From NCBI RefSeq assembly GCF_900457465.1, contig NZ_UAUU01000009.1, forward strand, positions 930,001-994,000: DNA of 64,000 nucleotides, read 5' to 3'. The DNA comes from Sphingobacterium multivorum. GTDB taxonomy: Bacteria; Bacteroidota; Bacteroidia; Sphingobacteriales; Sphingobacteriaceae. Position numbers and translations under genes: made by a program. The notes beneath the pieces are model-generated. The model made no database searches, was not told the origin of the DNA, and worked only from the letters and a program-made list of their open reading frames with translations. This document shows, piece by piece, positions 1 through 9,300 of the stretch; the stretch's first letter is position 1, and each line of letters starts with the position of its first letter.

Positions 1-172
1 AATATTTGATTAATTCAAGATCATAGCCACTTCTAGCTGTGTCGATTTTTATTGTATCATTTTGTTTTAACCTTTCCATAAAAATTAAATTACTAACAGC
101 CTGTATAACTTGATCCATTGAATATCGCTTATTGATTTCAGAGACAACTTCTGATAACCATCCTTCATTCAT
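1..172 (-). CDS. Hypothetical protein, N-terminal part only (cut by window edge)
   Basis: An open frame on the minus strand begins with ATG at 172, with an in-frame stop upstream at 188-190, and runs off the left edge after 57 codons. It begins MNEGWLSEVV and has no signal peptide or membrane segment in the visible part. I do not recognise the family. It lies downstream of, and in the same direction as, the IS-interrupted gene that originally ended at 313, so the two may have shared a transcript. Confidence 0.45.
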   Translation of the reverse strand, partial: MNEGWLSEVVSEINKRYSMDQVIQAVSNLIFMERLKQNDTIKIDTARSGYDLELIKY

Positions 173-378
173 TAATCTTTGATATGTTTACAGGGAAAAA
201 AATATTTAAGCTTTTTATTCCTATTGTCAATGAATTTCCCGATCATCCCTTTTTTATTTTGGGTGGTTTCGATCGTTTGATGTTACGATTTAGTATGGGA
301 TTTAATTTAGATTCATCGTCTAAATTGTTTTCTATTGAAAATTTGAAACTCAGTCTTCACAAAATATTTTTCACTTCT

Positions 379-387
379 TTTTATAAT
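379..387. repeat. Target-site duplication, left copy
   Basis: TTTTATAAT directly abuts the left inverted repeat of the IS element and is repeated exactly at 1738-1746. Nine base pairs is within the usual duplication range of the IS4 family. Confidence 0.85.
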
Positions 388-473
388 CACATGTGTCCTA
401 AATAAATTTTAGGAGTCGTTTTCTGTGTTACAACCATTGATTTTTTGCTCATTTGAATTTTGACCCCTACTTT

Positions 474-1650
474 TCATTCCGTGAAGATGTTCAGCTGTCC
501 ATTTTTTCCTTTGACCGGAGGCCTGACAAATGGATCATCTATCCATTTCCAGATGTTTATTTTCACGAAGATATTCATTCTGATAAATGCCACAAGATTG
601 GAAAGATTCCAATCATATTTGGCCTTCTTTTGGAGGTACTTTAACAGTAATATGCCGATCAGTGAAGTCCAGATCTGTATCATCACTGCATTTTCAGAAG
701 TCCCTATGAATGTCGATACTTTTAAGCGCTGCTTTAGATGCTTGAAGAAGACTTCGATATGCCAGCGTTGTTTATAGATGTTTGCCACCAAAGAAGCCTT
801 CCATTTAGTATTATTGGTCAAAAAGTGGTACTCATTACCAGTGGTGCTGTCCCAAAAGTGGACCAGGCGTAACGGTTTGGAATTGTATTTATTGCAGGCA
901 GCACCGGAAAGCTCAATGATCTCATCTTTAATGATTCCCTTTTCCAAGAGTGCTTCACTCTGATATGATTTGATAACCTTGTAATTCATGTTGGTTTTAC
1001 TCCTGGTAACGAAATAACAGCCCCTGCTGTCCAAATCCCCAAGCCAGCTGTAATCCACGTAGCCACGGTCCACTACCACCACGCTTCCCTTAGAAAAACT
1101 GTAACTACCGGCCCGCTGGCTCTCATGTACTTTTCCATCGGTAATCTGCATAAAAACAGGCAGGCAGCCATCATAATCCAGAACGGTGTGCAGTTTTACC
1201 GCACCTTTGGTGCTCCTGAATTTAGCCCAGTCAAAATACAGATAGACATAAGGGGATGATGCTGGCATCCATCAGATATACTTTACGCTTTAGCTGACCA
1301 AGATCTTTGCGAAAATGGGTGTCCTTTTGCCAAAGCCTATCCAAAACAGAATAGTAAAGATCTTTGAAAAGTTCATGGGTACGGTGTGTGTTGATATAGG
1401 ATATATTAGACTTACTTGGAGCTCTTACTACACCTAAGTGGTTCAGATTACCAGTGGTACTGCGTAAACCGTTACTAATATCACGAACCGAATCTGCCGA
1501 GGAAAAATGACAGAAAAGCATACTGACTAGATGCGTCCAGCTGTTGATCCCTTTCTGATGTTTGTCACTTTTGTGCTTTGAAACCAAATCTTTGAATAAT
1601 TCGCGGTCGATAAGAGATAAAATCTGACTAAAAACGTTTAAATTTATCAT
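474..1650 (-). pseudogene. IS4-family DDE transposase, split by a +1 frame change
   Basis: Two overlapping minus-strand frames together give one IS4-type transposase. The N-terminal part (1231-1650, 139 aa) has a DUF4372-like start and reaches the first catalytic Asp in YLMDAS. The C-terminal part continues to 474, with the second Asp in VVVVDRGYVD and the Y-R-E-K signature in YKQRWHIEVFFKHLK. The frame changes at 1231-1236, where the minus strand reads GTA TTT TGA C. Skipping one T restores ...SVFDWAKFRS. The simplest view is a one-base insertion in a T run, which would inactivate the gene. The site also resembles the RF2 +1 shift site (CTT TGA C), so recoding cannot be excluded. All three catalytic residues survive. 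Confidence 0.85.
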
Positions 1651-1710
1651 GGCGGTGTGTTATAATTTTGCGATTTAAATATAGCAACTTTGCTATATCT
1701 AAACACCGCC
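1651..1710. promoter_or_regulatory. Nested inverted repeat upstream of the transposase
   Basis: The outer arms GGCGGTGT (1651-1658) and ACACCGCC (1703-1710) enclose a perfect palindrome, ATATAGCAA-CT-TTGCTATAT (1679-1698). It lies between the right end of the IS and the transposase start codon. The position suggests control of transposase expression, but this is inference. Confidence 0.5.
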
Positions 1711-2235
1711 ACTTTTTAAACGTTTAGGACGCAAGTGTTTTATAATCTGATTGTGTTCGTTTACAAGAAAATATCGTACGGCAATGTTTCTCCCCTTTAA
1801 ATAGTTTTCTTTAAAATTTCTATAATTTTGGCTAATTTTCATTCCTCCTTTCCCCTGATACATCTGGACTACAGCTGGATCAACGTGGTCCCTAAGGTGG
1901 TCTGGAATTATACTTTCAATTAACAGCTTTACATTTGGTGATATTGAGAGAAGGTAATCTCCATTCTCGTATTCGAAAAATTCTAAATCTATAGCTCTAC
2001 TATCGTCTAATTTCTCTTTCCAGGCAATTAATGAATCAAGAAATTTTTCAGCATACCGTTCTTCTTGCATCATAAAACCAAACTCGCAAGGCATTTCCTT
2101 TCCTGTGCTATCTGGACAATGGACGTAAACTAAGCCTTTGCATTTTGCTTTATCATAATTTTCTTGAAAACTGATATCACCAATTATTCCGAATTTAGGC
2201 TTTAGCCCATAGTCTATTCCAAATTGTATTAGCAT
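1699..2235 (-). CDS. Hypothetical protein, 3' end replaced by the IS element
   Basis: The frame starts with ATG at 2235 and now ends at 1699 inside the IS, giving 178 aa whose last residues (HLRPKRLKSGGV) are IS-encoded. Removing the IS and one 9-bp duplication joins ...NQIIK directly to RSEKYFVKTEF... in the same frame, ending at a TGA at 313-315. The intact gene therefore encoded about 190 residues. The protein has no signal peptide or membrane segment, is rich in Asp and Glu, and contains the stretch VYVHCPDSTGKEMPCEFGF. I do not recognise the family. Because it lies downstream of a toxin and immunity candidate, another immunity gene is possible but unsupported. Confidence 0.65.
   Translation of the reverse strand: MLIQFGIDYGLKPKFGIIGDISFQENYDKAKCKGLVYVHCPDSTGKEMPCEFGFMMQEERYAEKFLDSLIAWKEKLDDSRAIDLEFFEYENGDYLLSISPNVKLLIESIIPDHLRDHVDPAVVQMYQGKGGMKISQNYRNFKENYLKGRNIAVRYFLVNEHNQIIKHLRPKRLKSGGV
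1738..1746. repeat. Target-site duplication, right copy
   Basis: TTTTATAAT immediately follows the right inverted repeat and is identical to 379-387. Confidence 0.85.
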
Positions 2236-2438
2236 TCGTTAATGTTTTAATATAAATTTACTAAAAAAAATATCATTTCACAAAGTGTTTTGCATTGAAG
2301 AGGTAACTCTCAACTTCTAAGAATCTATTTAGTTTATTTTTTATAAAATTTGATATATAGCTATATGAATAAATTTAAGGCTAGATATATTGCCTATTTG
2401 ATATACAGCCTATTATTTTCATGGTGGAATGGATTTAA

Positions 2439-2572
2439 AGTATACTGTCCAGTATACTAAAAAGTGGCTTGATGCGAGCATTAAGTGAAGAGAGTATCCC
2501 TGGAGGATACTCTAAACCCCATTTTAGGCAAATGGGGCAAGAAAAGTAGGGCTATGCCCAACTTCTGCTTGC
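2439..2572. other. Cluster of four consecutive hairpins in an otherwise gene-free stretch (2236-2594)
   Basis: Four inverted repeats follow each other. The first is AGTATACTG-TC-CAGTATACT at 2439-2458. The second is AGAGTATCC-CTGGA-GGATACTCT at 2491-2513. The third is CCCCATTT-TAGGC-AAATGGGG at 2517-2537. The fourth, at 2537-2572, has outer arms GCAAG/CTTGC and inner arms AGTAGGGC/GCCCAACT around TAT. The first three are perfect. They lie just downstream of the minus-strand lipoprotein gene, so they could be a 3' end structure, a small structured RNA, or a REP-like or recombination element. No coding frame is seen here. Confidence 0.6.
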
Positions 2573-2594
2573 TCTATAATCGCTTGATAGATGA

Positions 2595-3074
2595 CTAGTA
2601 AACTTTGTTCATTGCATTGCCAGTGTGCTTATATTTCAATCCTATTTTATCTAAAACTCTATTTTTAAAATTTTTGACAACAATTTTCCTTGAATTGATC
2701 TCTTTTTCCAATTTTGGTTCTTGATTAACTATTATTATTTTTCCTGACACCCTATTTTCTACAGAGATTAGCAATAATTCAGTTGGAGCATCAGATGCAA
2801 CTGGAATTAAAACCCAATAAATATCATTATTTTCTATATCATTAATATAACCTCTGTAGAACGATGGATTTTTATCACTAATTTTAAATACTGAGTCTTG
2901 AATACTTTTCTCATTATAAGCAGTTATCTTCTTTATAAGAGAATCCTGTGTTACTTCAAATTTATAGCGTTCTGCCATTAAATTACTGCCGGCAGCGATG
3001 AAATCACAAGAAAAAAGGAAGCTGCTTAAAAGAAGTAACAAAATTATAGATCGGTGGAATTTAGTTCTTTTCAT
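2595..3074 (-). CDS. Lipoprotein, candidate immunity protein for the PLA2-like tip
   Basis: This 159-aa protein starts with a signal peptide (MKRTKFHRSIILLLLLSS) and a lipobox ending in FLFSC, with Cys at about residue 23, so it should be lipid-anchored. The mature part has no motif I recognise. The start lies 11 bases after the stop of the PLA2-like tip and on the same strand, which is the place where RHS immunity genes sit. A membrane-anchored immunity protein would suit a toxin that attacks phospholipids. The immunity role is inferred from position and localisation only. Confidence 0.6.
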   Translation of the reverse strand: MKRTKFHRSIILLLLLSSFLFSCDFIAAGSNLMAERYKFEVTQDSLIKKITAYNEKSIQDSVFKISDKNPSFYRGYINDIENNDIYWVLIPVASDAPTELLLISVENRVSGKIIIVNQEPKLEKEINSRKIVVKNFKNRVLDKIGLKYKHTGNAMNKVY

Positions 3075-3085
3075 ATTTTTATTTT

Positions 3086-3544
3086 TTACTTTTGTTCTTT
3101 AACTTTATTCTTATTACTTGCAGGCTGAAAAATGCCATTAAAAGCCTTATCTACGCCTTTTTGTAGTGTTTTTGAAATGGAAATCCCTAAAAATGCCGCT
3201 CCTACAAGTGCCCCTTTTCCAGATTCATAATTATTCATTGAATTCATCAATGAAGAGTATCCCAATGATCTTAGTGTCAATTCAATATCTGCATCCAACG
3301 TTTTCGTATTTAACAACGCATCAGTAGGCCCTTTTGCATCAACTTTGTCGTACTTACGATCATGAATTAATGCAAAGAAATCAAGCAATGAAAGGGGGTT
3401 AGGATCATAATTATCTTCCCCCCGTTCATCTTTTGGATTATTCGGACCAATATAATACGAGCCAAAGTAATTTCTAGGTTTTATCTCTAATTTCTTTTTA
3501 GGAGGATCATCTTGATCATTTCCTAATTGCTTCTCAGCCAACAC
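3086..3544 (-). pseudogene. Detached RHS toxin tip with phospholipase A2-like domain
   Basis: The frame gives 152 aa from a GTG at 3544, but the start is probably not a real one. The sequence YYIGPNNP followed about 30 residues later by HDRKYD matches the calcium loop (YxGPGN) and catalytic His-Asp of parvovirus/bacterial PLA2-like domains. DADIELTLRSLG fits the following helix. Reading further upstream in this frame gives DGYKWRSNYLDHSEEEV, typical RHS-tip linker sequence with no start codon. Two one-base corrections, near 3592-3596 and 3646-3648, fuse it to the B1 core. It is therefore best read as the broken-off C-terminus of B1 and would be neither secreted nor expressed alone. Confidence 0.7.
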
Positions 3545-3554
3545 CTCTTCTTCA

Positions 3555-6380
3555 CTATGGTCTAAATAGTTGGATCTCCACTTGTAACCATCTTACCTTC
3601 GTCATAGTCAAAATATTTATATTCTCCTCCTGCATAGCTCTCGGTCGCATTCCATCAGGATCGATAAAGCGTATTGGATTGTTAAATGCATAATTATATA
3701 CCGATTGTCGTCTCATTGTCTCAGCCAATGGATCAGCAACATTCCACCGACCTATCTCTGCGTCATAAAATCTAACTCCATAATCCAGTTGTCCCTCCAA
3801 TATATAAGAACTTCCCAAGGTATGCGAGCCACCATTCAAGTCCGTCTGCATTTCCTTACCATTATAAAGATACTTATTATTTATTCCTGTCAATAGAGAC
3901 TTGGTTTTACCAAATGGATAATAATCCTGCCTTTGTACAATCGTAACTAATGGAGCCGTCGATGTGCCATCTTTTTTGAGGGCCACACGTACATTTCCTA
4001 GGTGATCCGTCAAATTATAGTAGTAACTATATGTTCCTGCATTGTTCAGTAGAAATCCATCTTCTGTCGCAATACGTTCAATAGTGGGGGCAGCGCTGCC
4101 TGTTCTACCGTATTCAATAGCATCAATATAATCCTGCTGAGCCATAGTTCCATTAACGGTAGATTTCCTACTCAACTTTTTACCTGAAGCATCATATGTG
4201 TATGCTATATTTTTACTCGTATTAATGACCGTTTTGGGCAGGTTCAGGTAATTGTAAGTTAAGGTCATACCAGTACGGTCTTTCGTCGTATTCCCATTTA
4301 AATCGTATATAAAGGTTCCAATAAGTCCGCCTGACAAAGTCGCAAGGCGGTTACTTTTATTATTGTTATTATAGCTATAAGTAATTGCCGTACCGTTATC
4401 CCGTATGAGTGTCCTTATATTGCCCATATCATCATAGGTCAAAGCCTCGCTCATGACCGTACCCGTGCTGACACCGCTTTTTAACCTATTCAACACATCG
4501 TAAGAGTAGGTAAATGTGCTGCTTGTAGTAGCTGCATGCCCCCAAAGTTGCTGCGCTATATTTCCGTTATATTGCGCATTACTTAGCACTGCTGTACCAT
4601 TGACATTATAATTCAGCTGCGAGGTAAATTGTACCGAACTTACCTTAGTTTGCCAGCCTCTTTCGTTGTAGGTGTAATTTAGGCTTGTCAGAAAGTTGGT
4701 GCCACCATTTTCACTATGTAACGATTTGCCCTTCAACTGACCAATTTCATTATAGGCCAATAGGCTCTGGAGCACCTCAGCCTGGCTATTAATTTTCTTT
4801 TTGGTCTGCGTAAGACGCCCTACATGATCATATTCATTCGTAGTTAAAACTGTTGTCACAGAAGGTGCACCATCAATCCTATGCTGGCGTTTACTGGTGA
4901 GAAGATCTCCCGAAAAATTATAGGTGTTTGTAGTTCTATCAACTCCACCAAGGTGGTTTTCTGATACCGTTTCAAGAAGGCGTCCCCTTATGTCATAGTA
5001 ATTTACTGCCAAAAGCGGAAGTGTGCCATCATCTTTTGTCGTTTTGGTACCGGTCAACAGTCCCTTTACAATCAGAGTATTTCCGATGCCGCTCGTTACT
5101 GGTAATAATGTGGTTGCCTTAAAATCGTAATTATCATAATAAGACACCATCCTTTCAGATAGCTGGCTTCCGTCATTTGGAAAACTCGTCAGCGAATATG
5201 CTGTGCCGCTATTCCGGTTTTCCCACTGCGAAATTACAGCATCAGCCAGTGCCTGCACTTGGGCACGGGTCGTTTGGCCTGTTGTTGCATTGGTATATAT
5301 ACCAGTAGAAACAACTCGCCCAAAAGCATCATATTTTATGTAATTCCATTGTTTAAGCACGCGCTGATTTGCATCCTGACTCAATATTACTTGATCATTT
5401 TTATTGTAGACCAGATATTCCCAACCTTTTCCCGGAAGCTTCTTTTCAATCAGCCGGCCGCGGGTGTCATATTTATAAGCGTACATCAATTCATGAAAAT
5501 CTCCCGTTGTTGATTCTGAAACTGAAGTCGTATCTGTATATCCCGGTGGCAGGACAAACCTCAAGTCACCATAGTCATCGTATACATATTGCGTTTCCAG
5601 TTTCTTAGTATCCGTTTCCCAATGCCTCCTCAAAACGACATTTCCGGAAATGTCTTTAAACTCCTCAACAGTCCCCATTCTGCCATTTGTCTTGACCCAG
5701 TTTTCGTCCTTGAATACAATCTTATTAAGAACACCCATGGCATAATAGCTGGAAGTTGCTCCGGTATTGGCAGTATTCATTGCCCAGAGGCGTACGTCAT
5801 TTTTATTATTCGTCCCATATTCAGTTACTACAGTTCTCCCTGAATTTGTTCCCGATGTCACATTGTCCCGGATGGAAGCAGGTTGCCATGGAACTCCCGG
5901 TGCTCCCTGTTCTACCCCGCGGTTTAATGGACTTTTTTCAAATACTGTTACAGCGTAAGGCTTAGTTGTTTTTACAATGGATGGATCCCAGGTATTTGTT
6001 GTCGCATAATAGGCCAACTGATCGGCTTTAGCGGTTGTAGTAAACAAACCAGTTGTAACTCCAGTCTTTACATGAGGCAGGTATTTTATTCCTTCCCTTC
6101 CTACCGCATCATATTCACGATATTGGACAATATTATTTTTTAATGGGCTACCCTGCATCTGGATAGCTTGGACTTCCCTCCCTAATCCATCAAAATATTG
6201 AATGTTAACGTTCACATTTTCCACAGGCTTTCCGTCAAGCAATCCCGATGAACCATAAGTGGTACGGGCCGTACGGGAGATCAGATAGTTTTGATTCAGA
6301 CTAGCTGCTGTCTGTCCATAAATTGATCCAATCTGAAGCAATAGACAAGACAGGATAATATTTCTTAATATTCTTTTCAT
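3555..6380 (-). CDS. DUF6443/RHS repeat protein B1 (TcC-like), frameshifted before its tip
   Basis: The 941-aa protein has a Sec signal peptide (to about residue 22, ...IGSIYGQ), then a DUF6443 region with NVNIQYFDGLGREVQ. A long YD-repeat body follows (GNIRTL, YDLNGNT, YYYNLTDHLGNVRV and similar), and then the RHS core EIGRWNVADPLAE...NPIRFIDPDGM. After PDGM the frame is lost, and the last 30 residues (RPRAMQEE...) look like out-of-frame reading. The neighbouring frame encodes TESYAGGEYKYFDYDEG, the expected continuation towards the PLA2-like tip at 3086-3544. The start lies 17 bases after A1, so the two are co-transcribed. RHS bodies normally form a hollow shell that encloses a C-terminal toxin. 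Here that toxin is disconnected. Confidence 0.85.
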   Translation of the reverse strand: MKRILRNIILSCLLLQIGSIYGQTAASLNQNYLISRTARTTYGSSGLLDGKPVENVNVNIQYFDGLGREVQAIQMQGSPLKNNIVQYREYDAVGREGIKYLPHVKTGVTTGLFTTTAKADQLAYYATTNTWDPSIVKTTKPYAVTVFEKSPLNRGVEQGAPGVPWQPASIRDNVTSGTNSGRTVVTEYGTNNKNDVRLWAMNTANTGATSSYYAMGVLNKIVFKDENWVKTNGRMGTVEEFKDISGNVVLRRHWETDTKKLETQYVYDDYGDLRFVLPPGYTDTTSVSESTTGDFHELMYAYKYDTRGRLIEKKLPGKGWEYLVYNKNDQVILSQDANQRVLKQWNYIKYDAFGRVVSTGIYTNATTGQTTRAQVQALADAVISQWENRNSGTAYSLTSFPNDGSQLSERMVSYYDNYDFKATTLLPVTSGIGNTLIVKGLLTGTKTTKDDGTLPLLAVNYYDIRGRLLETVSENHLGGVDRTTNTYNFSGDLLTSKRQHRIDGAPSVTTVLTTNEYDHVGRLTQTKKKINSQAEVLQSLLAYNEIGQLKGKSLHSENGGTNFLTSLNYTYNERGWQTKVSSVQFTSQLNYNVNGTAVLSNAQYNGNIAQQLWGHAATTSSTFTYSYDVLNRLKSGVSTGTVMSEALTYDDMGNIRTLIRDNGTAITYSYNNNNKSNRLATLSGGLIGTFIYDLNGNTTKDRTGMTLTYNYLNLPKTVINTSKNIAYTYDASGKKLSRKSTVNGTMAQQDYIDAIEYGRTGSAAPTIERIATEDGFLLNNAGTYSYYYNLTDHLGNVRVALKKDGTSTAPLVTIVQRQDYYPFGKTKSLLTGINNKYLYNGKEMQTDLNGGSHTLGSSYILEGQLDYGVRFYDAEIGRWNVADPLAETMRRQSVYNYAFNNPIRFIDPDGMRPRAMQEENINILTMTKVRWLQVEIQLFRP

Positions 6381-6397
6381 AAAAATTTCTCCTTCGC

Positions 6398-9300
6398 TTA
6401 GTTTGGTCTGTAATGATATTGATAATCCTGCAGGATGTTTTTCTCAAAGTCATATTTACTTTGAAGCCTCTGGAAACTATCGAAATAATATAACTCTGGA
6501 ATACCTCGCTCGTCCGCGGCACTTGTCATTCCCACAAGTGGTTTGTGAGTATAAGTCGTCATTTTCGCGTCGATGGGATGAATCCTAACATCGTCAACCA
6601 TAATACTGCCGGAATTGGGATAAGCGACTGTAATCGTAGGGGCATCCTTAACGATATAATGGTATTCTGTCCAGATCGGTCCGACGTGACTGTAGCTTGA
6701 AACAATAGTTCCTCCTCCCACCTGTGGAGAACTACTCCCTGCTACGGATAGTGTTACTTCGTAAGATTTTGATACATCTAGACCGCTCTTACTTAGAGAG
6801 TTTGAGCTATTTAATGCATAAGCTCTGGAACCGGTATGGGTGACAGCGGGATTTGACATACCTGTATATGTCCAATTGCCCTTTTCATTAGTTTCAAACC
6901 CTGTATAAGCCATATCCAGAGATCTTGAATTTTCTACCCGTGCAATTAGTGAACGTCCATTGTGATCCCATAGAAATGATGAATATCTTCCATCTTTTTG
7001 TACTTCTAGTGGATTTCCATATGTATCATAGTTTAGGTAATTTGTAGTCGATGTGACCGTAGAATTTCTTCCATAATTCAATACTGACTGAAGTCGGGTT
7101 TTTGTTCCAAAAAGTCCAAAGTTTGCTACCTCACGGCCCACCTGCTTGCTATTTGCATAACGGTTTATCTCCAATGGCGCCAGATAATTCACCGAAGAAA
7201 GACCTGTATAGACAGATCCCGTGCGATCGAAAGCATATTTGTAATCTGTATATGCTGTTTTGCCATCGCTTTTTTCTACGATTTCTTTACGGATATTCCC
7301 TAATGGAAGTGTCGTATATTCAAAGCTCCTTTTGCTTCTGGCACCGTCCTTTAAACTTACAATGGAATCGAGCTGTGTATAAGTACTCAATTGCTTGTAA
7401 TTATAGAACATATAGGCTCCATCCTGAACTAGTGTAATTGCCTTGATGGAAGGTACCTCCGCTAAAACCTGATGTTTATAGTATCTGTATTCGGTCTCAA
7501 TAGCTTTATTTTCTGCATTAAATATGGATTTGCTGATCAGATTTCCATTTTTCCAGAGGTCATTGGTCAAATAAGGCCCCATCGGCCAACCAAACCTCCC
7601 GTAGGTCGGATACTGGTTGGTAACTGTACCCTGGGGTGTACTGTTAGACATTAACAAAACTCGTGTATTATTAATATCATATTGTTCATTATAGCCGCTT
7701 TCAGCATAATAGTTGTATACAGTCCCCCCGCCATCGCCTTGATATTCGGTTACCTTTCTATAGGCAATCTTCGGAACAGAATTAAGATATACATCATCTC
7801 TAAAACCTGGAAATAACTCAATGCCTATTCCATACCTCACGGGGTCTCCAAGAGATGGTATTTTCCATACAAAATATTGGATATTCTGTGGTGAACCGTT
7901 GTCATAAAACAAAAAGCCATACATCGGATAATCATTGTAACCCAGTACGGGATCTTCATACATGAAACTACGGCTTTGGGCAAGCACTGTACCAGCTGTA
8001 TAAGATTTTATAGTTTTTATCCGGAGTCCATCGGTTATCCCTCCATCTAAAGGCGTAACATTTGACTCGTAATCGAAAATATCCCGTCCACCTGTTGGAT
8101 AGGTTATGGATTTCAGTGTTCCATATTTACGAAAACTATTATTGGGTCTTCGATCCGCTCCTGGAAGTTCAAGTGGAACCATTGGAAAAGATTCATCTAA
8201 AAAGCCCCACATTTCTGGCAAATTCCCCAAAAAAGGATCAAGGCTTTCATATATCTTGGGAATCATAGTTGTATTTGTATTTATTCCGTTATAATATCCC
8301 CAGTAATCCTGCGCGCAACTTAGCCTGTTTGGGAGCGAATCTCTCCCAGAAGAGGATCTTCCGAAATATTCCATCCGATATTGCATTGAATCTGTTCCTG
8401 CACGGAGCACGACCCGACTAAGATATGTCCGATAGTTCAACTGAGGGTTCTGTGACGCTGAAGGATATTCAGGAGCGGTCTCGACATAAGCATTCAATGT
8501 TTGGACCCGATCCACCTGTAGATCTACATGTTTTATTACTTCTCCCTGCGCGGAATAGTACTTGATATTTCTCAAGCTCGGACCTTCAAGAGAAGTAGAT
8601 GCTCCATATCCAAATACAACTGAATCGCCTGTAGACACGGTTATCTTTTTGATCAATCTATCATTCTTTTGTATTGAATACATATCAGAGGGAGTATACA
8701 AAGAATGCCCTGTAGGATTGGTTCCCACAAACCAGTATCGCTTCGAGTTACGGGGGGCTACAATGGAAGACTGGCCTATTATATAATCAAATGTTACTAC
8801 TACTGAGCCGTCGCGACTAGTAATTTTTTCAAGATACCAGTTGACATTGTTATATTCATAAGTGTTCTCAAGAGACTTCAAAACATATGTATTACCAAAT
8901 TCATCATACATCGTAAAGGTTCCACTCCCAGTTGCATCAAAGTTAAATTTAATACGTGGATCATGCTTTTGCATAACCACACCAATATTGTCAAAAAAAA
9001 ACGTTCCTGTATAACCGTTTATGTTAAAATGTAGGATATCACCCTCTCCGTCTATTGCACCTGTTGCAAATTCGGATACATTCCAAAAATTATTTTCGGT
9101 TGGGCTAGTGGGTATTGAAACATCCTCTAATCTAAAACGCTTTAGATTTTCCTTTCCGCGAATATTTCTGGTGATCATGCCACCAACGTTCAAAGCCCAG
9201 TTTGTCCCAACAGGTGAATAACTCGTCTCAACTTTGACTCCCTGAGAATTGTAAGACAAACTTATAGGAATTTTGATCATGTTGGCATCAACTGTAAGTA

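Larger units (their letters stand above)
388..1737 (-). mobile_element. IS4-family insertion sequence, 1350 bp, with intact ends
   Basis: The ends are imperfect 15-bp inverted repeats. The left end (388-402) reads CACATGTGTCCTAAA. The right end (1723-1737), read on the minus strand, is CACTTGCGTCCTAAA, a 13/15 match. Both are flanked by the same 9-bp direct repeat, TTTTATAAT. The element carries one transposase on the minus strand (474-1650). Just upstream of that gene, 1651-1710 forms a nested inverted repeat: outer arms GGCGGTGT and ACACCGCC, and an inner 9+2+9 palindrome at 1679-1698. Such a structure could shield the transposase from read-through transcription. A decayed relative at 9753-10829 has similar sequence at both ends, which supports these boundaries. 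The element interrupts the minus-strand gene whose 5' part is at 1699-2235. Confidence 0.85.
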
